From Astrocystis sublimbata (taxonomy: Eukaryota; Ascomycota; Sordariomycetes; Xylariales; Xylariaceae): 64,000 nucleotides of DNA. The notes beneath the pieces are model-generated. The model ran no database searches. It saw nothing but the letters and a program-made list of their open reading frames with translations, and was not told where the DNA came from. Below, piece by piece: positions 33,094 to 44,885 of the stretch. The DNA is taken from the NCBI GenBank assembly GCA_022453515.1, contig JAJNNY010000054.1, positions 186,001 through 250,000 of the forward strand. Reading direction: 5' to 3'. The position numbers were made by a program, and so were the translations under genes. Position 1 is the first letter of the stretch, and each line of letters opens with the position of its first letter.

Positions 33094-36000
33094 ATGTCTT
33101 CAGAAGACGAAAATATTCTGTTGCCATCCTTCGTGGACAATCTGGCACGGTCGTCCCCGTCTCGGATCCTGTACTCGTTTGCTAAGACGAAGAATGCGGC
33201 CGAGGGCTTCAGGGATGTCAGCGCAGCCGAGTTCGCCCGGGCCGTGGACCGGGGCTCGTGGTTCATTGACCAGACCCTTGGGGGTCCGGGGAAAGACTTC
33301 CCTACCTTGATTTACATCGGCCCTCAGGACCTGAACTATGGAATCCTGGTGCTCGCCTCCATCAAAACCGGCTATAAGCTGCTCCTGGTTTCGCCGCGCA
33401 ACACGCTCGAAGCGAACCTGTCTCTGCTGCAGCAGATGAAATGCGATACCTTTCTCACGCCCCCAAATTTTCCTCTGCCGGTCGTGAAGAAGATCCTGGA
33501 CGAGCGGCCGATGCGCCATGTGGAGGTTCGCAACGTTCAAGGATGGCTTGACGATGGCGATGAAGCTGTCGCGGAATCTAAGCCATACCCTTACACGAAA
33601 ACATACGCAGAAGCAAAACAAGAACCATTCGTTGTCCTGCACTCTTCAGGCTCTACCGGCCTACCCAAGCCGATCGTACAGACACACGCGACAATAGCAG
33701 TGCTTTCGGCCATTATCAAGGAGGAGGATGCACATATCACATTTCCGAGCGTGCTCGCGGGAGACCGCGCGTATTCCATGTTCCCCCTATTCCACTGCGC
33801 CGGGTTGCACACGCTCTTACCCGGCGCTCTCTACGCGGGTTACACCGCCGTGCTAGCGTCGTTCCCGCCATCAGCTACCGTCATGAACGACGTGCACGTC
33901 CACGGGAATGTGCAGCACTCGTTACTCGTGCCTTCGGCGCTGGAAGAGCTAGCCAGAGAGCCCGAGTACCTGGACAATCTGAGCCGGCTCAAGACTATCA
34001 CCTTCGGGGGCGGCCCGGTGCCCAAGGTGGTGGGTGACCTCGTCATTACGAAGACGAAGCTTTTCAGCAACTTCGGCTCGACTGAGGCGGGTGCTATGCA
34101 GGGTCAGATCGTCGATGACCGGAGGGACTGGCAGTACACGCGCCTGCACCCGAAAATGGGGTACGAGTACCGCCCTGTCTCGGATGGTCTGTACGAGCAA
34201 GTCTTCGTTCGAGACGAGAAGCTCCTTCAATACCAGGGCATATTCGGTACCTTCCCCGAACTCACCGATTGGCCCATGAAAGACGTGTTCTCGAAACACC
34301 CGGATCCTGCCAAGGGGAACCTCTGGCTGTACCAAGGCCGATCCGACGATATCCTCGTGTATTCCACCGGCGAAAAGATATATCCCATCAAGATGGAAAC
34401 CATGATCAACGGCGACCCAGCCGTGAACTCGTGTCTTGTCGTCGGACAAGGCCGTTTTCAGTCCGCTTTGCTTGTGGAAGCCATCAACCCGCCGTCAAAC
34501 GCCGAGGAAGAGGAGCGTCTGCGGGAGGCTATTTGGCCGACTGTGCAGGAAGCGAATAAAGAGTGTCCTTCGCACGGGCGTATTCACCGCGAGATGATCA
34601 TCTTCACGACTGCCGTGAAGCCAATGTTGCGAGCAGGTAAGGGAACTCCGCAGCGACGGCTGACACTCGATCTCTACGCGCTGGAGCTCGATGCGCTGTA
34701 CAAATCAGTCACCGCGCCATCTCAGCTGTTCGGTTCGGGAAATGCTGGAAGCTATAGTAGCGTCGATGTTGCCGTCAAATCGATTGTCGCCTCTAGCAGT
34801 GATATCGATGCGCAAAACATCTCCCCAGATAACGACTTGTTCGAACTCGGTCTTGACTCGTTGCAGATCACTGCGATCGTGAGGAAGCTGAACGAGTACC
34901 TTGCCTCGAATAAGAAGCCACAGTCAGTGGCAGCAAAGACAGTGTACTCGAACCCGACTCTTGCATCTCTGATAGATACCATGGATGCCATCATCAACGG
35001 AGGAGGATCGAGCAAAGGTAGTAGCCAGGATAAGATGCAAGAGCTCTATCAGCTTCACAGCGAGAACATGCCTATCTCCGGAAGAGAGCCTGCGTCAAAG
35101 TCGCAAGTCCCTAGAGTCGTTCTCATGACTGGCTCTACAGGCTCTCTGGGCTCGTACATCCTTGACTCTCTACAGACTGAGGATCATATATCTCGAGTCT
35201 ACTGCCTCTGCCGCGGACCGGGGAGCATCAAACGCCAAGAAAGCCTTCTAGCGTCCAAAGGCCTTCGACCGCTCTCAGACAAGGTCCAGTGTCTCGACGC
35301 AGATTTAACAAAGCCGTATTTCGGCCTCCCGAAACACACCTACCGGATATTGATCGAAGAAGTCACTCATGTAATCCACAACGCCTGGCAGGTCGACTTC
35401 AATCTCTCGATAGCCTCTTTCGCCAGACACGTCGGCTTCGTGCGTCGGCTGGTAGACTTCGCATCTCATTCCCGCTTCGGCGCAGAGATATTCTTCGTCT
35501 CGAGCATCAGCGCGGTGAGTGGGATGGATGGAACCGTGCCGGAGAAGGTATACACAGATTGGTCTGTGCCTCTGGGCAGCGGCTACGGACAGTCGAAGTT
35601 CGTCTCGGAGCGCATCCTGGACGTGGCCGCTAGGGAGGCTGGCGTTCCGACTGTCGTCTGCCGAGTAGGACAGGTCGCAGGGCCGACTACGACAGAAGGG
35701 AAATGGTCCGAGAATGAATGGTTACCGAGTTTGATTGCGAGCTCTAGATATCTCGGCAAGCTGCCGGACTCTCTAGGTGCGCAGCTAGAGGCCGTAGACT
35801 GGATCCCGGTAGATAAGTTGGGGAAAGTCATTGCTGAATTGGCGATCCCGGAACAACCTCGCACGCCAATCGAGGGCGCCACTGTTTACCATACTGTTAA
35901 TCCGCATACCACTACCTGGACAGAGCTGCTACCGACCGTTTGCCGGCGTCTGAGTCAAGAGAAGGAGGTGGAAGTGGTGTCGTTGGAAGCATGGGTCAAT

Positions 36001-36204
36001 GCGCTCCGCGAGAGCGCTCCGAGAACAGAGGATATCGGTCAGAACCCAGCCGTTAAGCTACTCGACTTCTTTGAGAGCCTGCTCGATATCGGGGCCACAT
36101 CTTTGAGCACTGAGCAAACAGCAGGCGTTTCGCCGACATTGTCGAATGTTGGACCAGTTCAAGACAAGTGGATGGAGAACTGGATGACTCAGTGGGGTTT
36201 CTGA
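33094..36204 (+). CDS. Adenylate-forming reductase, A-T-R architecture (NRPS-like)
   Basis: Intronless 1036-aa multidomain enzyme. The adenylation domain (about 20-540) has VVLHSSGSTGLPKPIVQTHA (A3), NFGSTEAGAM (A5), LWLYQGRSDDILVYSTGEKI (A7-A8) and RAGKGTPQRR with the A10 lysine. The thiolation domain has NDLFELGLDSLQ with phosphopantetheine Ser589. The reductase domain (about 676-1000) starts VVLMTGSTGSLGSYIL, an NAD(P)-binding TGxTGxLG motif, and has GYGQSKFVSERIL with the YxxxK pair. Such enzymes activate a carboxylic acid with ATP, hold it as a thioester and release it reductively as an aldehyde or alcohol; no condensation domain is present, so no peptide is made. It is shorter than Lys2 alpha-aminoadipate reductase and so is probably secondary metabolism. 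Substrate specificity cannot be read by eye. Confidence 0.94.
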   Translation: MSSEDENILLPSFVDNLARSSPSRILYSFAKTKNAAEGFRDVSAAEFARAVDRGSWFIDQTLGGPGKDFPTLIYIGPQDLNYGILVLASIKTGYKLLLVSPRNTLEANLSLLQQMKCDTFLTPPNFPLPVVKKILDERPMRHVEVRNVQGWLDDGDEAVAESKPYPYTKTYAEAKQEPFVVLHSSGSTGLPKPIVQTHATIAVLSAIIKEEDAHITFPSVLAGDRAYSMFPLFHCAGLHTLLPGALYAGYTAVLASFPPSATVMNDVHVHGNVQHSLLVPSALEELAREPEYLDNLSRLKTITFGGGPVPKVVGDLVITKTKLFSNFGSTEAGAMQGQIVDDRRDWQYTRLHPKMGYEYRPVSDGLYEQVFVRDEKLLQYQGIFGTFPELTDWPMKDVFSKHPDPAKGNLWLYQGRSDDILVYSTGEKIYPIKMETMINGDPAVNSCLVVGQGRFQSALLVEAINPPSNAEEEERLREAIWPTVQEANKECPSHGRIHREMIIFTTAVKPMLRAGKGTPQRRLTLDLYALELDALYKSVTAPSQLFGSGNAGSYSSVDVAVKSIVASSSDIDAQNISPDNDLFELGLDSLQITAIVRKLNEYLASNKKPQSVAAKTVYSNPTLASLIDTMDAIINGGGSSKGSSQDKMQELYQLHSENMPISGREPASKSQVPRVVLMTGSTGSLGSYILDSLQTEDHISRVYCLCRGPGSIKRQESLLASKGLRPLSDKVQCLDADLTKPYFGLPKHTYRILIEEVTHVIHNAWQVDFNLSIASFARHVGFVRRLVDFASHSRFGAEIFFVSSISAVSGMDGTVPEKVYTDWSVPLGSGYGQSKFVSERILDVAAREAGVPTVVCRVGQVAGPTTTEGKWSENEWLPSLIASSRYLGKLPDSLGAQLEAVDWIPVDKLGKVIAELAIPEQPRTPIEGATVYHTVNPHTTTWTELLPTVCRRLSQEKEVEVVSLEAWVNALRESAPRTEDIGQNPAVKLLDFFESLLDIGATSLSTEQTAGVSPTLSNVGPVQDKWMENWMTQWGF

Positions 36205-36561
36205 AACCATCAAAATTGATACTGGTAGAGCATCGAATATTGCACCGAATCTGGAGGTTCTGTTGATCGACATGTTGAGAAAATGATACCAGCCATATAG
36301 TCGGATTTTGAATGCAGCGAGCTTCTTACATTGTCTGAGTCCGGGGCATAGTCCTTGGTTTTTTTTGCGACGACGATGGTGTTATTTCACATTGCCATAG
36401 TCGTAAACAGTAGTGGCGGCGTCCGCACGACCTTGGGTAGACAAGCTTTTCTATATAAATCAAACGCTTACACTCTCTACTGTCGTCGTCCTTTAGGACG
36501 TGTTATCAGACAGATATCCAACATTAAGTACCCAGGGTAGACATATTCCAGTCTACTCCAC
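36205..36561. other. Convergent spacer
   Basis: 3' flanks of the A-T-R gene and the NCS1 permease gene. No features seen. Confidence 0.45.
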
Positions 36562-38469
36562 TCAGTCACTGTTCCGACGTTTGTCAATGGAACTGCCATC
36601 CAGTCCATTCTCTTCATCCACCTTCTGTGGGCTGGCGGCGGTGCCGATGGTCTCGTCGTACGCAAGCCTGACCTCATCGATCTGATCGCCAACCTTGAGC
36701 CATTTGTCGCTGCAAGCCGGGATGGGTGAGATTTTACAGCTGATCCAGTATACTGCAGCGGCCACAATGAACCCTGCGAAAAAGTTGACGTTGTATATGT
36801 ATGTGGCGCCAATGGGCACGTTGCCTCCGTTGACGGCACCAGCGAATCCAACCACGTTGATCAGGATACCAGCGATGTAACCCGCGTAGGCGCGCCAGTT
36901 GAAACCATACGTGAAGTAGTAAGGGCCGCTGCGGCGAGCGTCATAAAGCTCCTTGACTCCGAGGTATCCACGTCGCACGAAGTAGTAATCGGAGACCATG
37001 ACGCCAGCAATAGAGCTCAAGAAGACGGAGTATGCCGACAGGTATGTCATGAAGTTATTGGACGAAGACAAAAACATGTAGGGACATAGCGCAAGACCGA
37101 TAGCCGCGCATAGATATCCACCTCGTCGGATGTTCATGAATCGCGGTAGCAACGCTGTAAAGTCAGTACCAGCGGAAATGGAGTTTGCAGCGATGTTGGT
37201 GCCTAGCTGTGCCAGCGCGAAGGCAAGGGCAATGACGAAGACACCGAAGCGTTGTGCAGAGCCACCATCATCACTGTTGCACAAGTTAGTCATGTCTAAA
37301 AATACTTAATTGTCCGGATTTCGATGACTTACATGAACCTCTCAAGTAGATCCAGAGGATCCCAGATGGGCTCTGTCCCGGGGTAGATGATTATAGAGCT
37401 AGACGAGACGAAGATGCCGATGAATGATGTCACGGCAAAGCCGATGGGGATAGTGAACAATTGAGACCAGAGCGCATCCTTAGGCTTCGTGGCGAAACGG
37501 GAGAAATCTGGGTCGTTGACAATGAGGGTGGCGAAGTTGGCGATGGCGCTCAATACGGCCTTGACGAACTCCCAGGCCAGGTCGCTGCCCTCCAGCTTAG
37601 CCTTCTGGTGGACGATGGGTCCGACACCCCCGGCTCTAACTAGCGCCCAGATGAAGAAGGCGATGCCAGCAGTGGGCACGAAGTATGCCTTTACGGTGAA
37701 CAGGTGACGGATCTGATGCACGGGGAACCAGATGGCTGGGAGCGAGACCAGCCAGAAAATGAAGAAAGAGGCATAGTCGGCAGTGGTGGTACCCGAATCA
37801 GCAGCGAAGGTATTGGGGATGGTGTTACGATCCCAGCTGAGCCAAATACTCCGGATCATCAGATAGACGCAGTGGCCTCCGATGTAGGCCTGCACACCGT
37901 ACCAAAAGGCCGCAAGGACGGCGCGGTTCAGCACCGGCCACAAGCTGCCCCAGATACCGAAACTGGCGCGGTTGACGACGGGGAAACCGATGTGGTAGGT
38001 CGCTCCGATGCGCCCGGTCATGCAGACGAATGCGCCGGCAATGGAATAGCCAAGCCAGACGCTGAGCCATGCTTGCCACCACGACAGACCATTTACGATA
38101 CTACTGGAGCTGATCATCCAGGTGTTGATGTTGAAGGAATCCGCAACCCAGAAACCGACAAAGTTCCAGGGGCCCCACTGCCTCCGGGCCGGCTCGACGG
38201 GTTTCAGATCATTGTTCGTTAACTAATTGGCCGAGGCATGGGGCGTCAGTGTAAGCTCGGAGAGCGGGTTGGCTGGCTGGCTGGCTGGGTGCTGTGGCGA
38301 TGGCGCAAAGATACCGGGCACGTGCTCACGATGGCACGCGTGGAGACATTGATTGTGAACAACGGAGACATACCATGAGCTGGGCTGTAGAAAGACCCTC
38401 CTCATTGTCGACAGCAACCTTATTATTCCATGACTTGGCCCGAGAGGTATGCAACCTCCTTGTGGTCAT
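36562..38469 (-). CDS. NCS1-family nucleobase/allantoin-type permease
   Basis: Three exons on minus (38374-38469, 37333-38222, 36562-37273) give 565 aa. The N-terminus is rebuilt as [14 protein letters not shown], then [26 protein letters not shown], matching the start of fungal NCS1 carriers; the second junction is [15 protein letters not shown]. Core motifs are [20 protein letters not shown] (TM1), [36 protein letters not shown] and [20 protein letters not shown] (TM8, the substrate-site Asn region), then [17 protein letters not shown]. About twelve membrane helices are expected. Known relatives (Fur, FcyB, Dal4) are proton symporters for uracil, cytosine, purines, allantoin or uridine at the plasma membrane. 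Intron 1 (151 nt) contains a GGCT tetranucleotide repeat. It converges with the A-T-R gene. Confidence 0.93.
38271..38288. repeat. GGCT tetranucleotide repeat in an intron
   Basis: Four and a half tandem GGCT units lie in the first intron of the NCS1 permease gene; length change would not alter the protein. Confidence 0.85.
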
Positions 38470-41012
38470 CTTGGCAGAGTGGTCCGTACTTAAGGAAGTG
38501 GGTTGTAAGAGGGAGGATCTCGCGGGGTTTTGGTCGAGTAATTATTTGCTAATAGTAATAGCCACAGTGGCTGGGCGCACGTAGTCTACCGCAGAGCCGG
38601 ATTCAATTAGAGTTTGGCGTGACGGAATATCAACATGCTACTGAGCTCGACTGCAGCTGAGTGATATCAATCCGTAATGATGATCGTGAAGCAAGATGAC
38701 GAGCAACACATAGGGAAAATGCGAAGAGAGCTGCAGGATATATATACGAGCGAGATAACAAGCAGAGCACCTTGCGCAACAGTGATGCTGATCATAAATG
38801 GGGGTCGCATCGAGCATGGTAAACCCGTTCCCAGCTGTATGTACATACTGTAAGTACATGTATCTGTATCTCACTTTATCTACAATACCTAACAAAACAC
38901 CCATCACCCCGGACTATCACTTACCTTATCTCAGTACAGTAGTCTGCAGGCACTTGCGACAGCCATGGCTACTACCCAGACTAATGCTGTCGCTGTTGAG
39001 TGAGTCTCATTGGCTCCGCTGCCCATCATTGGACGCTATCTGGAAGTCAGAGAGCGTGAAAGAGGCTTGAGATTGTGCTCTGTGTACATGTCGAATACAT
39101 CTGATGGTCTGGTCAATCAGCCCATGCGCCAGTGAGCGCAGGCTAGGCCAGAATGGCAGGAGCCGAGGCGAGCAGGGTTCAGCGCAAGTACCCCGCAAAA
39201 TGACCTGAATGGCTGGGGGAGCTCTGTCCTGGGCGGGGCTTGGCGTTGTGTAAAGCCCTATCTGGGCTGATAAAGCCCCCGTCCGAGCTGATAGAATTGA
39301 TAGAATTACTCGATCTCATCGAGCAACCGTTTTACCACCTCCTTGTTTGCGCCTGTTGGTCTGGCTGCTTATCAGCCGTCCCTTCCCGGCCCTTAACTCA
39401 AATCGTACTGGCTTCATCGCGGCAACGAAAACGGACGGGAGAAAAACTGTATCAATGCAAGCCACAATACGATGCAGATTGAATGCCTCTGCGCGAACAA
39501 TTAGAAATCGCATTATCCCGAGGGTGAGATTTGGCATCCATGCGAGACATCTCGACATGCTCAACATGTACAGTAGTCGCCCATTAGAGTCGTGGTTCAA
39601 GTTGCTGGTAAGCTCGTGCATATGAACCAAGCAGATGATACAAATGGTATGTGTTAGTCCAAATTACTGAAATATGACGTACACCAGCCGTATAGATCTA
39701 CAGCCTGAGTGCCCCCATGAAGCAAACGTGTTCACCCTGTCTATGTTGGGAAGCAGGTCACACTCGCAGATGTTGCGCTTGGCCATCTTGGCCATGTCCC
39801 AGATCGCCAGATACCACCACCCACACCATGTAGTGGAGATCCGAAATCCCGACCGTGGGGTTGTAGGTGAAGAAAGCGGAATTGGCAACATCTGCATCCT
39901 TATCTATCATCCATCAAGCTGGGGCTAGCGAGCCATCTTGTTTCACAAAGAGCATCTTTCCCACGGAGATGCCCTTTGCTCCTTGACGTTAATAGGCTTA
40001 CTTTCGAATGAAGTGTCTGTACATATTAATCAATGTACCCGCATACAGCTTGATAAAGTTGAGAGAATAAAAGAGCAGCTATCGTATTTGCCTATCTACC
40101 TTTCATCTTCCTATCCAAAATCTAATTCTTTCACCTCGCCACGGCATTGACGAAGAGCCTGTGCTAGGTATGATAGGAAGACTGAGCAGACAATTGGCTG
40201 AACCCCAGGCCGTGAGGTCATGTTCGTCATTGTGGCCTTGGGAAAGTATGTCACCACCTATGACTTATCTCCGAGTGATGGGGTCTTCAATCTTGAAACC
40301 TTTTTGGGGACAGAGATAATGAAAGATTGTAAGATGGAAAAAAAAAACGAAAATAAAAAGAGAAGATGACTTCATAACAACCTTTATATGTTATTTTCGA
40401 CGGAGCTGCACCATGGTACGATGTGAAGATGTCAAGGCAACAATTGCTGCCTTGGGGTTCGGCAGGCAGCAGAGGGCCCCAACATCGCTGTGTCACGCTA
40501 TTGCGCCGCTAAACCCCGGGCTAGCCCCAGCCTGATCGCCGTTCAGCCAGGCACTAAGCTGGGTGCTGGAGACGGTGTGCTATTGATGAATGTACCTGTC
40601 ACATACTGATTTGGTAGCTACGATACCTCTTTATGCAACCACGTGTTTTCGCGTTTGCAGGACGCCAATGCCTTCCCCTGGCTCTCAAAAGGAAGGGATG
40701 AGTTTTGTCTTAGAGAGGCGCAGTTGCCTGGGAAGCGACGACACGCTTGCCAAATATTTATCTTACCCTCGCTGACCGTGAACCATCACACGTCCTTGCA
40801 ATACTTCACTTCCTCAACTCAACCCTTCAGCAAGTGCAATTACACCCTCGAATGCCTCTATCCAATCCCATCTTTCAATCTCACTTTTCAATCCCATTTT
40901 CGCCGTACCTTTAGTCTGCCAGATATCCCGTCAATACCAACATTGTGTCACATTTCATCTGTGACTAAGCAGCCTCCAGTCATAGTGCAGATTGTCAACC
41001 CAAACCCAAATC
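38470..41012. other. Large spacer upstream of PARP
   Basis: About 2.5 kb with no supported gene. Small overlapping open frames on both strands near 39.3-39.9 kb have no motifs. A poly-A tract lies at about 40.34 kb. The last 200 nt are pyrimidine-rich, as expected for a fungal leader. Confidence 0.45.
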
Positions 41013-43641
41013 ATGCCTCCGAGAAGAAAGAAGGCCGCTGCCCCAGCCAGCCCCCCATTCGACGGCTTCACCATAGCCATCAGCGGCGCTTTTCCCAAAC
41101 GCACTCAGAAGTCTATTCATGAAGACTTAATTGCCCCCCTGGGTGGTGCACTGGCCACATCCGTTTCGGCTTCAACCACTCATCTCATCACAACCGAAGC
41201 CGACTACCATAAGCCGTCAGTAAAAGTCAAGGCAGCCCAGGCACAGGATATCCCCATAGTCACCTTCCAGTGGCTTGAAGACTGCTCCAGCCAGAACACT
41301 CGCCTGGACGAGGCTAGCTATCGCTTTGATAAGCCAGCCCCGGCCCAGGCAGATGGCTCCACTCAGATTGCCTCACTCAAGCGAACAGCATCAAAGGTAG
41401 CGCCGGACGACAACGATGCCCAAGTGCCCCAGCCCAAGAAGAAGGGCAAGGCCGCAGAAGAGGCGCCAAAGGAAGAGAAGGAGCCCAAGATCGCTGATGG
41501 TCAAATTGCCAAATCCATGGATGCTAAGATTCCACTCGATGAGGGCGCAGACCGTGAATTGGCCAGTTATGAAGTGTACATTGACGATGACGGGGTCATC
41601 TTTGATGCTTCCCTGAATCAAACGAATGCTGGGAGAAACAACAATAAATTCTATCGGATTCAGGTAAGCCAATAGCTTGCCTCGACTTATGTTCTCGCTC
41701 GTCTTTGTCCACTTATCCGTACACCATGCTAACACTATTTCTCAGTTGCTGCGCAATGTTGCTGGTGATTATCGTACATGGACACGATGGGGTCGTGTTG
41801 GCGAATACGGCCAATCCAAACAAGTCGGCAACGGCACCTTCAAGGATGCCTTGAAAGAATTTCACGGCAAATTCAAGAACAAATCCGGCTTGTCATGGGA
41901 CGACCGTCTCGAGCCGCCAAAGGCTAACAAGTATGCGTTCATTGAGAGATCCTATGAGCCTGACTCGGACGAAGAGGATGGGGGCGGGGATGGGGATGAA
42001 GCCGACGCGGACGTCAAGAAAGAGGAGGAACCGGAGTCCAAGCTATCGAAACCAATTCAAGACCTTATGAGGCTTATCTTCAACCAGGAGTACTTCACGA
42101 ATGCGATGAGCGATCTCAACTATGATGCGGCTAAGCTACCTCTCGGAAAGCTCAGCAAAGCCACTATCACCCGAGGTTTCCAAGCGTTGAAAGATCTTGC
42201 GGCACTCCTGGACGATCCAACTCTTGCGGCTTCACAATATGACACTAATTTTCCAAACGCAGCTGAGCAACTGTCGAATGCCTTCTTCACTATTATTCCG
42301 CACGCTTTCGGTCGTACCCGGCCGCCTGTCATTCAGTCCCAAGCCGCACTTAAGAAAGAAATAGAACTTCTCGAAAGTCTTGGAGACATGAAAGATGCGG
42401 CCCTTCTGATGAAGGCGGATAGGAAGGAGGATATAAATGAGGTGGACCGCCAATTCCGTGGACTTGGCTTGAATGAGAGTAAGTCCATCTTTCAACCCAA
42501 ACATGGGCATTGTTACCTACCTCTCGTGTTCTTTCTCGGCATAGCAACGGAACATTGATACATTTTTTACTAACGACCAGCCAGTGACACCACTAGATCA
42601 CAAGAGTGACGAATTCGTTCACTTGAAGGATTACTTGATGGATACGCGAGGGTGGACTCATAACGCCAAGTATTCAGTAGCACAGATCTTCCGGATTGAA
42701 CGAGACGGCGAATTCGGTCGGTTCGATGCAGTACACAAAACCCCTCGCGATCGGCGCCTCCTATGGCACGGCTCTCGTTGCACCAACTTTGGCGGTATCC
42801 TAAGTCAGGGACTTCGAATTGCGCCGCCAGAGGCTCCAGCTACGGGCTATGGTATGTACCCATTTCTTTTCTGTTACATTTCTACAAAGACTGGTACTAA
42901 CTCGCTACATAGTACGTACACCATTTCTCAGGCTACAGATTCACACCTTTTGCTCGGCCTTATAGATGGGGTCCTCACTGCCCGAACGACGTGCTAACCG
43001 TCTATAGATGTTTGGAAAGGGAATCTATCTAGCAGATATGTCCTCGAAGGTAAAAGGTCCCGAGTTTTCGCGAACCAGAACCAGAACCTTGGCTAACAAA
43101 CGTAATAGTCTGCCGGCTACTGCTGGCCAAACATCTCGAATGGGCATGCCCTTTTACTTCTATGTGAGGCCGAACTAGGCGATCCTTTGCAAGAATTGAC
43201 AAATGCCTCGTACAATGCCAACGATACCGCCAAAGCCAATGGCATGTTATCAACATGGGGTCAAGGTAACACCGGGCCCAATGCCTGGAAAGACGCATCA
43301 TGTGTCAATCCTGCTCTGAAGGGTGTAAAGAGTAAGCATTGCGACGGTCTCCTATCTCATTTTGCTGATGCATACGTACAATTGAGCGAATCGGCCTGTG
43401 CACGCACATTGCCTACTCTCTCGGATAGCATCAACACACAACACACGATGCTTGTGCATTCTGTCATGACCATTCTGTGATTTCTTTGCATCGATTGCTA
43501 ACATGACGCGTCACAGTGCCCGATACAACAGTGGCACCTGGCCCGACCAACATCCCCAACACTTACCTGCAATACAACGAGTACATATGCTACGATATTT
43601 CTCAAGTACGGCTGCGATATCTCTTGCGAGTCAGAATGTAG
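41013..43641 (+). CDS. Poly(ADP-ribose) polymerase, BRCT-WGR-regulatory-catalytic
   Basis: Six exons (41013-41663, 41746-42478, 42585-42850, 43008-43049, 43109-43331, 43517-43641) give 679 aa. An N-terminal BRCT domain (FDGFTIAISGAFPKRTQ to TFQWLEDC), a Lys-rich linker, a WGR domain (TWTRWGRVGEYGQSK), the helical regulatory domain (IQDLMRLIFNQEYFTNAM, PLGKLSKATITRGFQAL) and the ADP-ribosyl transferase fold follow in order. The H-Y-E triad is present: H523 in LLWHGSR, Y568 in SKSAGYCW, E660 in YNEYICYD, so poly-ADP-ribosylation is expected. It would use NAD+ to mark chromatin proteins at DNA breaks in the nucleus; the fungal relative is PrpA. The exon 3-4 junction (GY-MFGKG) only works with a nested intron at 42851-43007. 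Start chosen as the first in-frame ATG. Confidence 0.94.
42851..43007 (+). other. Nested twin intron (stwintron, D1,2 type) in the PARP gene
   Basis: The inner intron is 42852-42912: donor GTATGT, branch TACTAAC at 42895-42901, acceptor CATAG. Its removal places G42851 next to TACGTA at 42913, creating the outer donor GTACGTA. The outer intron then runs to TATAG at 43007 with branch GCTAAC at 42993-42998, 96 nt after inner splicing. Removing everything in one step from 42852 leaves an extra G and breaks the frame before ATG TTT GGA; two-step removal gives the conserved GYMFGKGIY. Confidence 0.82.
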
Positions 43642-44885
43642 GACCTTCTGTCTTACTAGCTATCCAGCTTAACGCCATATCGATGCACTCGTATCTTCGC
43701 AGAGTAGCGCGATATCTTGCTAGCTCGGTAACAGGTAAATTAGCAACCCTTGGGATGGTCTCTGTGTTGGTCTGTCCGCTCTCACGGTGAGTCCGCGTGC
43801 GGCTGAAGGAAGAACAAATGTCCCGAATCATACTGTTCATGTCGTCTAAAAGTGCTCTTATTATCAGGACCAGAGTTTCTTTCATGTGCGTTTATATATG
43901 CTCACTATGTTATCTTCGTAAATACTGCTGAGCCTCCTTTAGAAAACTTTTGCCAATACATCAAATTTCATACAAGTGTCATCTTACGTGTATAACAGTG
44001 TCCTGAAAGCCCATGTGTTTGATTTGAGAAGCTATGAACTGTCACAATGGGCTGTTATAGTGATTCAAATAGTTGAATTGGGACTTGGGTAGTAACTAAC
44101 ACTACGCTTTTAGCTTTTGGCTCCTGCTTATACTGACCTGCCCACTTTGCAGTTGCTTTTGGCTTATGTTTCGAAATGCCTCAGGATATGTAAACAAATT
44201 ACTTATCCATGATGTTCTGCTTGCTTACAGTTGTTGTTGATGTCAATGAACATTCCTCATGTACACGAGCCTTATTTACGAGTATATCCGTAGTCTATAT
44301 CTGACGGAGGCATGATCTGAGGAATAACTTCGCATCGATATTTCTTAGTCGCCATAGTACTCATCAAAATCTGGATATTGTGTAAATTCATCGCACGTCT
44401 CATGACATAGCAGCGGTCTATTAGTGCTATTCTCTTCTCTGCTCGTCTATCTAAACGTCTTCTGGAGTCCATGATTGAAAGTGATTTCCGTCAAAAGCCA
44501 TGCTTTTCAAGGGTCTGTCAGAGAGAAAAATGCTCGCGCGATGTGTGACATGACTGAATCCTACCCATAACCAACACTATTCCAGACAGCAATACTATTA
44601 CAAATCTTTGTTTGTTCTCCCTCATGCTCCGCCACCGGATGAAGCGCGTACTGTAGCAACAGCTCCGAGACACGACTCAGATGACGGGAAGAAGAGGTCG
44701 GAGAGCTTGTCGTCATGACGCTCCTGATTCGTTCAATGTCCAACATCAACATCGAGTTGACTCGAGTCTCGAGTCCCGAGTACCACTACCCAAGACTCGC
44801 TCCGACGAGACAAACACGAACAAACAAAACAACAAACTAGCCAGCCCCTCCCCTCAGGAGCTAACTAACAACCTCCTGACTTATC
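43642..44885. other. Convergent AT-rich spacer
   Basis: 3' flank of PARP and of the zinc-protein-like gene. No gene, repeat or RNA recognised. Confidence 0.45.

Noticed and set aside
42932..42970. A small coding exon between the two PARP introns
   Set aside because: All phase-compatible choices need a poor donor or a 37-nt intron and insert residues into the invariant GYMFGKG motif; the nested-intron model explains every signal.
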